This document shows, one piece after another, positions 35,121 through 43,106 of a stretch of 64,000 nucleotides of DNA. The notes beneath the pieces are model-generated. The model was not told the DNA's origin, did not search any database, and saw only the letters and a program-made list of their open reading frames with translations. Positions within the stretch are counted from its first letter, which is position 1, and each line of letters opens with the position of its first letter. The position numbers were made by a program, and so were the translations under genes. This DNA is from Microtetraspora glauca (GTDB lineage: Bacteria > Actinomycetota > Actinomycetes > Streptomycetales > Streptomycetaceae): the NCBI GenBank assembly GCA_000721275.1, contig JOFO01000009.1:1-64000 (forward strand), in the 5' to 3' direction.

Positions 35121-36026
35121 TTACGTCGTGTACGGGACCTTGAGCGCGTTCCAGGACGCGGCGCCCGGCCAGCCGTCGGCGTCGGCGCCGCGGAAGCCGA
35201 GCTTGCGCTGCCAGGCCGCGTACGACTGCCGGTCGGCCTCGGACCAGCGCGGCCCGGGCCCGACCCGGTACCGTCCGCAGCCCTCGGCCGTCAGCCGGCG
35301 GCCCATCGCCGTGATCACCGGGGAGCTGGGCGCGCTCCGGAAGAAGGAGGTGCCGGGGAACGGGTGGTACGCGGGGGTGGCGGGCTTCGCCGGGGGCGCC
35401 GGCCGCGGGGCCGTGCCGAGGCGCCGCTGCACCCGGTCGCGCATCCCCGGCATGCCGAAGCCCTTGGGGTCGCTCTTCCAGTCGGACCACTCCAGGTGGC
35501 CGATGACCGACCTGGCGCCCCAGCCGTGGGCGCGGCAGAGCGCGGCGGAGACCCGTTCGATCGCGTCGAGCTGGGCGGCCGGCCAGGGGTCGGTGCCGTT
35601 GCCGAGGTTGACGCACTCGAAGCCGTAGAAGCGGGAGTTGCCGTCGACGGCGCCGGGGCTGCCCTGGTGTTCGCGGGGGGCCGGGGGCCGGTCGCCGTAC
35701 GCCTCGGTGACGACGGCCCGGAGGACGGCCGGGTCGCCGCCGCCGGCGTGGTTGGCGCGGCCGTTGCCGACCAGGTGGACGGTGCCGTCCTTGGCGATCA
35801 CGCCGTGGCAGAGCGGGCCGGGGAGGCTCTCGTAGCCGTCGAAGCACATCGCGACGGAGGACGCGGTGCCGGTGGACACGGTGTGGTGGATCATGACGCC
35901 GGCGACGGGACCCCAGGCGCCGGCGCCGTTGCGGTGGTGGGTGCGCCAGCCGGGGTGCTCGACGACGGTGACGCCTTCGGCGCGGAGCGCGGCGACGAGC
36001 CGGTCCGCGGACAGGGGAGTGGCCAT
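35121..36026 (-). CDS. Endolysin: zinc amidase with C-terminal wall-binding-like domain
   Basis: 301 residues from ATG 36026 after GGAGG; an upstream ATG at 36044 lacks a comparable ribosome site. The amidase_2/PGRP domain occupies about residues 1-205: zinc ligands would be His47 or His48 (MIHHTV), His177 (IGHLEW) and Asp186 (KSDPKGF), the pattern of actinophage N-acetylmuramoyl-L-alanine amidases. A Pro/Ala linker (about 205-220) leads to a repeat-like C-terminal domain (222-298) with FPGTSFF and WQRKLGF...DGWPG, similar to peptidoglycan-binding modules. No signal peptide, so export depends on the neighbouring holin-like proteins. Confidence 0.88.
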   Translation of the reverse strand: MATPLSADRLVAALRAEGVTVVEHPGWRTHHRNGAGAWGPVAGVMIHHTVSTGTASSVAMCFDGYESLPGPLCHGVIAKDGTVHLVGNGRANHAGGGDPAVLRAVVTEAYGDRPPAPREHQGSPGAVDGNSRFYGFECVNLGNGTDPWPAAQLDAIERVSAALCRAHGWGARSVIGHLEWSDWKSDPKGFGMPGMRDRVQRRLGTAPRPAPPAKPATPAYHPFPGTSFFRSAPSSPVITAMGRRLTAEGCGRYRVGPGPRWSEADRQSYAAWQRKLGFRGADADGWPGAASWNALKVPYTT

Positions 36027-36099
36027 CTGTGGTCCTCCAGACATGCGGGAGCCCCGGCCGTCGGCGGCGCGGGGCGGGCGTGCGGGCGGGGAGCGGGCG

Positions 36100-36537
36100 T
36101 TACGGGACGGGCTCCGGCTCCGGTGCCGGGGTGGGCTCCGGCTCCGGGGCGGGATCCGGTGCGGGCTCCGGGGCGGGGGCCGGGGCCCAGGCGGCGCAGA
36201 GCGCGGCGAAGGCGGCCCGGCGGGACTCGAAGTCGGCGAGGGCGGCCGCGACCGCCCGGACGACCGCGTCCGGGTCGGGCACCGCGGGGCGCCCGCCCGC
36301 GGGCTGGACCATGGTGAGGCCGTGGCCGCGCAGCTGGGCGCCGCCCTCGCCGCTCTCGACGACCTGGGCGGTGACGTACACCGCCGGGTACTCGCCGGTC
36401 ATCGGGTCGCGCTCCAGCGGGCCGCCGAGGGTGTTGTCGTACAGCCGCAGGTCGACGGTGTGGCCGTGCTCGGCGACGGTGCCGCGGCCCGCGTAGTCGA
36501 TCTCGACGCCCCAGGGGTGGTGCGGATCGGGGATCAC
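36100..36537 (-). CDS. Hypothetical tail-cluster protein with Pro-Glu-Pro tail
   Basis: 145 residues. The first ~75 residues look like a small beta domain (HPWGVEIDYAGRGTVAEHG, VDLRLYDNTLGG, YPAVYVTAQVV); an Ala-rich helix follows, and the last ~30 residues alternate Ala/Glu/Asp with Pro (PAPEPEP type). It lies between the minor tail protein and the endolysin, where phages often place tail-tip accessory genes. Family not recognised; a structural accessory is a guess. Confidence 0.65.
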   Translation of the reverse strand: MIPDPHHPWGVEIDYAGRGTVAEHGHTVDLRLYDNTLGGPLERDPMTGEYPAVYVTAQVVESGEGGAQLRGHGLTMVQPAGGRPAVPDPDAVVRAVAAALADFESRRAAFAALCAAWAPAPAPEPAPDPAPEPEPTPAPEPEPVP

Positions 36538-36560
36538 GGGGTGCTCCTTCTCGGGAGGGG

Positions 36561-37202
36561 TCAGGTCTGGCGGCCGTGCATCAGCACCGGCTGGGCGTAG
36601 ACGGTGCCGGAGGTGCTGGTGACGACGGCCTGCACCTCGACGGTGAGGTCCTTGCCGAAGTCGGCCTGCGGGTCGGTGGTGACGGCGGCGGTGTGGTCGA
36701 AGACCGTTCCGGCGGCCACCGTCGGACCGAACGGGGCGCCGCCGACCAGCACCCGCACCTGTCCGGTGGCCCCGGAGGAGACCCGGGTGAGCATCCGCAG
36801 CCGCATCTTGGGCTGCCAGAGGGGGTTCTGGGACTGGGCGATCGTCGTCCAGGAGGTGGCGGTGGTGGCCGGCCAGTTCGCCGGGGCCAGGTCCTGCGGC
36901 GGCAGCATCGGCAGCCAGGGCCGGGCGAGGCCGCCGGTGAGGATGTCGTCGGAGAGGATCTCGTGGCCGTAGGCGTCGTTGACCCGCAGCACGGGCTTGG
37001 TGCCGCCGGGGCCGCTGGTGGTGAACTGGGCGACGAGGACGGCCGTCGCGGGGTCGTGCGGGTCGGACTGCCGCTTCAGGGTGAGCGAGCCGTTGGTGAG
37101 TTCGGTCAGCGGCGGGCGGACGTTGACCGCGGTGGACAGGGCGTTGATCCGGCGCTCCATCTGGATCAGCCGGTCGACGATGTCCTCGGGCAGCAGGGCC
37201 AT
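36561..37202 (-). CDS. Minor tail protein with N-terminal coiled coil
   Basis: 213 residues from ATG 37202, which overlaps the stop of the hub gene by one base. The N-terminus (EDIVDRLIQMERRINALSTA) is a probable trimeric coiled coil as in phage fibres. A beta-rich body follows with LRVNDAYGHEILSDD (about residue 75), a repeat found in intramolecular-chaperone or collar regions of tail fibres, then WLPMLPPQDL and a final beta domain (125-213). A fourth receptor-binding or tip protein is possible. Confidence 0.7.
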   Translation of the reverse strand: MALLPEDIVDRLIQMERRINALSTAVNVRPPLTELTNGSLTLKRQSDPHDPATAVLVAQFTTSGPGGTKPVLRVNDAYGHEILSDDILTGGLARPWLPMLPPQDLAPANWPATTATSWTTIAQSQNPLWQPKMRLRMLTRVSSGATGQVRVLVGGAPFGPTVAAGTVFDHTAAVTTDPQADFGKDLTVEVQAVVTSTSGTVYAQPVLMHGRQT

Positions 37203-38302
37203 CAGGCTTCCTCCAGGGCGAGTTCGGCGGTGTCGGGGTGGCCCCGCTCGGCCGGCCGGACCTTCACGCCGACGATCCGGTAACGGGCGTCGAGGCCCGT
37301 CGGGTGCCATTCGTCGGTGATCCGGACGCGGGCGGTGCGGCCGAGGAGGGTCGAGGGGACGACGTCGGAGAGCCGGATGCTGAGCTCGGGGATGAGGACC
37401 GAGCCCTGGGCCTCCTTCAGGGCGGCCCGGGCCAGCGCGTCGAGCGTGGCCTTGTCGCTGATGTCGTTGTAGTCCGCCGACAGGTCCAGCCGCGGCCAGC
37501 GGTCGGGCAGGTCCGTCGCCGTGATCTCGTCCGACAGGGTCGGCCGGGAGGGGGCGGCGGCGTTGTTGTTGACGGTGGCGCCGCGGGCGAGCGAGGTGGT
37601 GCCGCCGCGGGTGGCGTCGTCCGGGAGGGAGTAGCTGAGGATCGTGCCGGGGCGGTCGAGGACGACGTCCGTGGCGCCGGCGCGGATCCTGGGGGAGCCG
37701 AGCCGGAGCCGGCGCACCCGCCGCCCGTCGGACGGGTCGCGGTAGACGAGGATCTGGTACTCGACGCCGTCCTCGTACGCCGCGAGCTGGTCGAGCGCCT
37801 CCTGGTAGGCGGTCTCGTCGCCGAGCTGGTAGGAGGCGGAGCGCGGCACCTCCTGCGCGGGCACGTCGTCGCCGGGCTCGACGGCGCTCGCCCCGAGGCC
37901 GGCGCCGAGCCGCGCCCACAGGTCGCGGACGATCCCGAACTGCTCGACCTGGTGGTACTTGACCTCGGTGCGGATCCGGCGCCGGGCCGCGTACGAGTCG
38001 AAGGTGGACGCCTGGACGCCGAGGGTCACCACGCCGCGGTCGCTGCCCTGGAGGTTGGTGGTCCAGACGATGCCGCCCCACCACAGGAAGCCGCCGCGCT
38101 CCAGGTACACGGTGGTGCGGCCGGGCTTGATCTTGCGGGCCCGCTCGGCCATCGCGCGGTCGGGCACGGGGACGGTGCCGGAGAGCGAGCCGGCGCGGCC
38201 GATGTAGTCCTCGAAGGAGACGTCCCGCAGCGGCAGGATGTCGAGGGTCTGGTCGGTCACCAGGTCGCAGAAGACGGCCCGGTAGGGGGTGTCGAGACTC
38301 AT
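37202..38302 (-). CDS. Tail hub protein, Siphovirus Gp37-like
   Basis: 366 residues from ATG 38302 after GAGG. Sequence style and position match the Siphovirus Gp37-like (ReqiPepy6 Gp37) minor tail family: N-terminal beta domain (YRAVFCDLVTDQTLDILPL), WWGGIVWTT, a long middle part, and a C-terminal RVRITDEWHPTGLDARYRI region, as in hub proteins that cap the tube. It follows the three fibre genes and is coupled to the next gene. Family assignment is from memory of the pattern, not a search. Confidence 0.72.
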   Translation of the reverse strand: MSLDTPYRAVFCDLVTDQTLDILPLRDVSFEDYIGRAGSLSGTVPVPDRAMAERARKIKPGRTTVYLERGGFLWWGGIVWTTNLQGSDRGVVTLGVQASTFDSYAARRRIRTEVKYHQVEQFGIVRDLWARLGAGLGASAVEPGDDVPAQEVPRSASYQLGDETAYQEALDQLAAYEDGVEYQILVYRDPSDGRRVRRLRLGSPRIRAGATDVVLDRPGTILSYSLPDDATRGGTTSLARGATVNNNAAAPSRPTLSDEITATDLPDRWPRLDLSADYNDISDKATLDALARAALKEAQGSVLIPELSIRLSDVVPSTLLGRTARVRITDEWHPTGLDARYRIVGVKVRPAERGHPDTAELALEEA

Positions 38303-38312
38303 GGGACGGACC

Positions 38313-39455
38313 TCACGGAAGGATGTAGGTGGCGCTGACGCGGACGTTGCGGCCCGGGACGAGCGCGCCGTTGGAGACCCACGTGCGCAGGGTGACCTGG
38401 CCGCTCGGGGAGAGCCAGGCCGAGCCGTCGCCGAAGCCGTCGGAGGCGATCGCGTCGATGCCGAGGGCGGGACGCCAGCCGGAGGGCAGGGTGCACAGCG
38501 GCTCGTCGTTGATGTTCCCGGCGCTGTTGGCGTCGATCTGGGCGCCGCTGCGGGTGAGCGTCACCTGCGTGGTGCACAGCCCGCCGCGGGTGCGCCGGGC
38601 CTCGTAGCCGACCAGGGTCCAGCCGGTGAGCGCGACCGCGCCGGCCGTCACGGACTCGGTCTCCACCGGCGGGTGGTAGGTCGCCCAGGCGGTGCCGTTC
38701 CACCGCTGGAGGACGCCGTTGTGCTCGCGGTACTGGCCGGTGTAGCCGCCGACGGAGAGCGCCCCCTGGGGGGCGATGCCGCCGATCTCCCGGGGGTACG
38801 CGACCCAGCCGGTGCCGCTCCACCGCTGGAGGTGGTGGGCGATGTCGTTGTCCTGGTACTGGCCGGGGTAGGCGCCCGGCACGCCGGCGTTGTTGTAGAC
38901 GGGCAGGATGCCGCCGACCGCGACGGTCGTGGCCCGCAGGTCGGTGAGGTCGCCGCCGGTCCAGGCGATGCCGCCGGTGCCGGCGGAGGTCCCGGCCTTG
39001 ACCCGGACGGTGAAGAGCGGCAGCGAGGCGGGCGGGACGGGCGGGGCGACCGGGTCGGCCTTCGCCTGGCCGACGACGACCTCCAGGACGGCCTCGTACC
39101 GGGTGAGGCTGTCGAACTCGTCGTCGTACACCCGCAGGACGACGAGGTCGATCCGCGGGTGGAGCGGGTCGCCGTCGCCGAAGGTGAGGACGGTGTCGCC
39201 GTCGAGGGCGACGGGGTACGCGCCCTGTTCGGGGCGGCCCTGGACGAGGGCCCGGCCGGCGTGGACGGTCGCGGTCATCGGGCCGCTGCCGGCCATGGAC
39301 AGGCCGCTGACCCGGTACTTGCCGTCGGTGGAGCCCGGCAGGATGCCGGAGCGGGAGACGAGCGGGTCGACGGGGACGCCGGCCCCGAGGTCGGTGAGGC
39401 GGGTCGTCCGGCGGGTCTGGCCGCTGGGCAGCAGCCAGCCGGGGCGCAGGGGCAT
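38313..39455 (-). CDS. Tail fibre 3 (paralogous receptor-binding protein)
   Basis: 380 residues from ATG 39455 after GAGAGGAGA. Residues 1-180 share the anchor design of the other two fibres (SGQTRRTTRL, RSGILPGS, GSGPMTATV, EQGAYPVAL, PRIDLVVLRVYDD). Two repeats of the type GAYPGQYQDN..LQRWSG (194-215) and YTGQYREHNG.LQRWNG (238-254) follow. The C-terminal domain (about 262-380) is unlike those of fibres 1 and 2 and is the likely receptor-binding part. It ends 11 nt before the hub gene. Confidence 0.82.
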   Translation of the reverse strand: MPLRPGWLLPSGQTRRTTRLTDLGAGVPVDPLVSRSGILPGSTDGKYRVSGLSMAGSGPMTATVHAGRALVQGRPEQGAYPVALDGDTVLTFGDGDPLHPRIDLVVLRVYDDEFDSLTRYEAVLEVVVGQAKADPVAPPVPPASLPLFTVRVKAGTSAGTGGIAWTGGDLTDLRATTVAVGGILPVYNNAGVPGAYPGQYQDNDIAHHLQRWSGTGWVAYPREIGGIAPQGALSVGGYTGQYREHNGVLQRWNGTAWATYHPPVETESVTAGAVALTGWTLVGYEARRTRGGLCTTQVTLTRSGAQIDANSAGNINDEPLCTLPSGWRPALGIDAIASDGFGDGSAWLSPSGQVTLRTWVSNGALVPGRNVRVSATYILP

Positions 39456-39493
39456 GGGGTTCTCCTCTCGGTGGCCGGATGGCCGGGGCGGGG

Positions 39494-40678
39494 CTACGGC
39501 AGCGGGTCGACCTTGATGAAGGAGTTGTCGAAGGAGGCCTTGTAGCCGAGGGTGTTGGGGACGATCCGGAAGAAGGCCGTCAGCGTGTAGGTCGCGCCCG
39601 GCGTGAGGTTCGAGATCCGGCGGGTGCTGGAGACCGAGACCGTGGTGGCGCTGGCGGCCATGGCCGCGTACTCGTCCAGGGGGGCGCTGATGACCGTCGA
39701 ACCCAGGCTCAGCTCCAGCGCCATGTACGCGTAGTGGTCGTCGCGCGACCGCATGCGGGAGCCGAAACCGACGGCGACCGCCTTCGACGGCGGGGCGACG
39801 AAGCTGACCCGGAGCGGGTTGGTGGCCCTCTTCTCCAGCGTCGGGGTGTAGGTGCCGGACCCGGTCTCGCCCGCGTCGGCGGTGTCGGCGAAGTACGGGC
39901 CGGGCACGGCCGGCACCCAGGCGGTGCCGTTCCAGCGCTGGAGGATGCCGGTGGGGGAGTCCCGGTACTGGCCGGTGTAGCTGGCGGTGAGGGAGGAAGC
40001 GGAGTTCGGGACGATGCCGCCGAGCGCGGACGGGTAGGACACCCAGGCGCCGCCGTCCCAGCGCTGGAGGGCGCCGCCGGCGTCCTGGTACTGGCCCGGG
40101 TAGGCGCCGGGCTGGACCGGGCCCTCGACCGGCAGGATGCCGCCGAGGCTCACCACCGGGGTGCGCAGGTCCTTGAGCGAGGTGTTCCACGGGATGCCGC
40201 CGTTGCCCGCGCTGACGCCGGCCGGCACCAGCACCTCGTACAGCGGCAGGCAGCGCTCGGGGACCAGCGGGACCTGCGGGTTCGGTTCGGCGGTGCCCTG
40301 GATGATCTCCAGCTTCGCCTCGTACCGCTGGTTGTCGTCGTACAGGTCGTCGTAGATCTTGAGGACGATCAGGTCGATGCGGTTGTACGCGTTGCCGGGC
40401 GCGAAGGTGAGGGTCTCGGAGGTCGGCAGGGTCACCGGGTAGGCGCCCTGGGAGATCTCGCCCTGGATGACGGCCCGGCCCTCGGAGACGGTCGCGGTCA
40501 TCGGGGCGGAGCCGAAGGTCCAGAAGCCGGCGAGCCGGTACTGGCCGTCGTAGGAGCCGGGCAGGATGCCGGAGCGGACCTGGACGGGGTTGGCGAGGGT
40601 GGTGACGCCGGTCTGGGTGAGGCGGGTGTCCTCGCGGGTCTGGCCGATCTCGGCGACCCAGCTGCTGCGCAGGTTCAC
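39494..40678 (-). CDS. Tail fibre 2 (paralogous receptor-binding protein)
   Basis: 394 residues from ATG 40678. Anchor region residues 1-180 (IGQTREDTRL, RSGILPGSYDGQYRL, GSAPMTATV, SQGAYPVTL, RIDLIVLKIYDD) aligns without large gaps to fibre 3. The two QY-D-LQRW repeats lie at 191-212 and 234-254. The unique C-terminal domain (about 260-394) has a beta-sandwich look (SSTRRISNLTPGATYTLTAF), possibly carbohydrate-binding-like. The C-terminal difference from the neighbours suggests a separate receptor. Confidence 0.82.
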   Translation of the reverse strand: MNLRSSWVAEIGQTREDTRLTQTGVTTLANPVQVRSGILPGSYDGQYRLAGFWTFGSAPMTATVSEGRAVIQGEISQGAYPVTLPTSETLTFAPGNAYNRIDLIVLKIYDDLYDDNQRYEAKLEIIQGTAEPNPQVPLVPERCLPLYEVLVPAGVSAGNGGIPWNTSLKDLRTPVVSLGGILPVEGPVQPGAYPGQYQDAGGALQRWDGGAWVSYPSALGGIVPNSASSLTASYTGQYRDSPTGILQRWNGTAWVPAVPGPYFADTADAGETGSGTYTPTLEKRATNPLRVSFVAPPSKAVAVGFGSRMRSRDDHYAYMALELSLGSTVISAPLDEYAAMAASATTVSVSSTRRISNLTPGATYTLTAFFRIVPNTLGYKASFDNSFIKVDPLP

Positions 40679-40724
40679 GGGGGTTCTCCAATCAGGGGAA
40701 GGCCGGAGGAGGGGGCGGCGGGCG

Positions 40725-41921
40725 TCAGGACCTGAGCCACTCGGCGGTGAGGTTGCAGGCGTAGCCGGAGCCGCCGAGGGTCTTGAGCGACGCGGTGTGG
40801 CTGTGGAAGCCGGCGAGCTGGAGGGTGTCGCCGGCGACGAGCTTGAGCACGCCGCTGCCGCCCACCGAGACGGCGCCGTTGCCGGCCGGGAGGAGCCAGG
40901 TCATCCGGGACTGTCCGGCGCCGCTGACCAGGATCCGGGCGCCGCGCATGCCGGTCTGGCCGTCGCCGGCGAAGGTGGCGTGGGCGGAGACCCGCCACCA
41001 GCCGCCGCGCGGGACGGTGTAGGTGGTGGTGCCGTTCCAGCCGGCGCCGTCGTCGACCTCCACGGTGGGCAGGCTGAGCGTGGTCCAGGTGTTCACCGGG
41101 ACGGTCTGCTGCTGGGTGGTCAGCCACTGGGTGGCGCTGAGCAGCAGGGTCGCGGCGCCGTCGGTGTACTGCCAGGCGGCGCCGTCCCAGCGCTGGAGGC
41201 CGCGGCCGGTGTCCCGGAACTGCCCGGCGTAGGAACCGGAGGTCGTGGTGGTCGGCGCGATGCCGCCGATCGCCTTCGGGTACGAGACCCAGGTGGTGCC
41301 GTCCCAGCGCTGGAGCAGCCCGGCGGTGTCCCGGTACTGGCCGGGGTAGGCGCCCCTGAAGCCGCTGGCGGGCATGATCCCGCCGAGGGCGACGACCGGC
41401 CAGTGCTGGGTGGTGACCGCGCCGGAGTTCCAGCCGATGCCGCCGGTGCCGGCCGAGGTGCCCTTCGGCACCTTGACCGTGTAGAGCGGGAGGACGCTGC
41501 CCGTGCCGCTGGGCGGCACGACCGGGGTGGCGCTCGCCTCGCCCTTGACCAGGCGGATGACGGCCTCGGTGGTGCCGGTGCGGTCGTAGGGCTCGTCGAC
41601 GACGGCCAGTTCGATCAGGTCGATCCGGTCGTACTGGGCGTCGCCGTCCGCCAGGGTCAGGGTCTCCGGCGCGGTGACGGCGACCAGGTAGGCGCCCTGG
41701 GCGGTGTCCTTGCCCTGGACGATCGCGCGGCCCGTGCCGATGGTGGCCTGCATGGGCGCGCTGCCGGTGAGCGCGAGCCCGCCCGGCAGGACGCCGGGGC
41801 GGGAGCGGAGCGGGGTCTCCGCGGTGCTCTGGCCGCTGGGGGTGAGGAGGGCGGCGAGGGCCAGCCGGGTGTCCTCGCGGGTCTGCCCGGTGGGCTGGAG
41901 CCAGGCGGCTCGTACGGTCAT
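40725..41921 (-). CDS. Tail fibre 1 (paralogous receptor-binding protein)
   Basis: 398 residues. Anchor region (TGQTREDTRL, RPGVLPGG, GSAPMQATI, AQGAYLVAV, RIDLIELAVVD) followed by repeats GAYPGQYRDT.LLQRWDG (190-208) and YAGQFRDTGRGLQRWDG (231-247). The C-terminal domain (about 255-398) contains PTVEVDDGAGWN, YTVPRGGWWRVSAHATFAG and LKLVAGDTLQLAGFHSH, a C1q/TNF-like jelly-roll pattern common at phage fibre tips. First of three tandem fibre genes, directly downstream of Dit. Confidence 0.82.
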   Translation of the reverse strand: MTVRAAWLQPTGQTREDTRLALAALLTPSGQSTAETPLRSRPGVLPGGLALTGSAPMQATIGTGRAIVQGKDTAQGAYLVAVTAPETLTLADGDAQYDRIDLIELAVVDEPYDRTGTTEAVIRLVKGEASATPVVPPSGTGSVLPLYTVKVPKGTSAGTGGIGWNSGAVTTQHWPVVALGGIMPASGFRGAYPGQYRDTAGLLQRWDGTTWVSYPKAIGGIAPTTTTSGSYAGQFRDTGRGLQRWDGAAWQYTDGAATLLLSATQWLTTQQQTVPVNTWTTLSLPTVEVDDGAGWNGTTTYTVPRGGWWRVSAHATFAGDGQTGMRGARILVSGAGQSRMTWLLPAGNGAVSVGGSGVLKLVAGDTLQLAGFHSHTASLKTLGGSGYACNLTAEWLRS

Positions 41922-42050
41922 GGGGTCACCTCGGGTCGGGAGAGGGGAAGCGGTACGGCCGCCGGGGTCCGGGCGCCGGGGCTCACGCGGAGCGGGCCGT
42001 GCGGCACGGGTCGGGCGGCGCGGGGCGTACGGAGCGGGCCGGGGCGGCCG

Positions 42051-42974
42051 TCACCACTCGGCGCTGCGCCAGCGGACGGTCATGAGGGCCTGCTCGGTGC
42101 CCTCCTCGGGCCGGAAGGACAGGTCGGTGCGGCCGGGCTCCAGGACGAACAGCTCCTCCGGGGTGGAGTCGGCCATCGCCGTGTGCAGCCGGGAGGCGGA
42201 GTTGTTGAGCATGACCGTGCCCGCCCGGGTGTCGACGGTGAGCTCGTCGCCGGCGGCCAGGTCGATCGCGTACCGCAGCCGGCGCCGGCTGAGCCGCTCG
42301 GTGACGCTCGGCATCGAGCAGGGGCCGCGGAAGACGATCACCGGGTGGGTGGGCGCGGAGCCGGTGTTCTCGACGACGGCGTCGCCGGTGCTCTTGGCCT
42401 CGCCCCAGTCGAGCGGCCAGGTCAGCGGCCAGGTGATGCCGGCCTCCGGCTGCGGGGGCATGGTGGAGACGATCTGCTCGTTGACCGCGTACCGGCGCGG
42501 GTCGGCGGCGAGCCACTGCACGGACATGCGGGAGCTGCCCTGGGTGGCGAAGCCCTGGTCGGCGGGGACCACCCGCTGGGCGATCCGGGCCCGTACGGCG
42601 AGGGTCTCGCCGTGCAGCCGGACGGCGAGCCAGCGCTCCTCGTCGAGCAGGGCCAGCGCCTGCCGCAGCGCCCGGACGGCCGCGGGGGCGCCGCCGTGCT
42701 CGGGCACCAGCACGATCGTGCCGCCGGTCTTGCGCGGCTTGGCGTAGCGGGAGCCGGGCCAGGCGCCGTGGGAGGTCGGGCGGTCGGCGTCGGAGGAGTC
42801 GTACTCGGGCAGGTCCTCCCAGCCGGACAGGCCGGACTTGTCGACGGCGAAGGGGGTGCCGGGGCCGATGAGCAGCCCGGCCCACTGCATCTGCCCGTCC
42901 TGGGTGATGAGCGAGCCGGGCGCGAGGTCGGCGGTGTGGGAGTTTCCGGCGTACGGGATCGTGGTCTCGGCCAT
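42051..42974 (-). CDS. Distal tail protein (Dit / Sipho_tail family)
   Basis: 307 residues from ATG 42974. The N-terminal part (WAGLLIGPGTPFAVDKSGLSG, then SHGAWPGSRYAKPRKTGGTIVL) matches the Dit belt domain of actinophage minor tail proteins that ring the end of the tube. The C-terminal part (VENTGSAPTHPVIVFRGPC and GDELTVDTRAGTVMLNN) is the galectin-like domain usual in Dit. Its place directly after the tape-measure genes is the standard siphovirus order. A 129-nt gap separates it from fibre 1. Confidence 0.85.
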   Translation of the reverse strand: MAETTIPYAGNSHTADLAPGSLITQDGQMQWAGLLIGPGTPFAVDKSGLSGWEDLPEYDSSDADRPTSHGAWPGSRYAKPRKTGGTIVLVPEHGGAPAAVRALRQALALLDEERWLAVRLHGETLAVRARIAQRVVPADQGFATQGSSRMSVQWLAADPRRYAVNEQIVSTMPPQPEAGITWPLTWPLDWGEAKSTGDAVVENTGSAPTHPVIVFRGPCSMPSVTERLSRRRLRYAIDLAAGDELTVDTRAGTVMLNNSASRLHTAMADSTPEELFVLEPGRTDLSFRPEEGTEQALMTVRWRSAEW

Positions 42975-43106
42975 GCGGCCGTCACCTCACTTCGGATGGG
43001 CGTGCGGAAAGGACCGGGCGGCCCGGGTCCTTCGGGGGTTCGGGCCGCCGGGCCTTCGGGGGGCGGCGCGGAGGCCCGGCGGCGCGGCGCGGAGGCCGGC
43101 GGCGGC

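Noticed and set aside
38313..41921. Diversity-generating retroelement acting on the fibres
   Set aside because: No reverse transcriptase gene and no adenine-biased template/variable repeat pair is visible; the differences are whole-domain, not point-wise.
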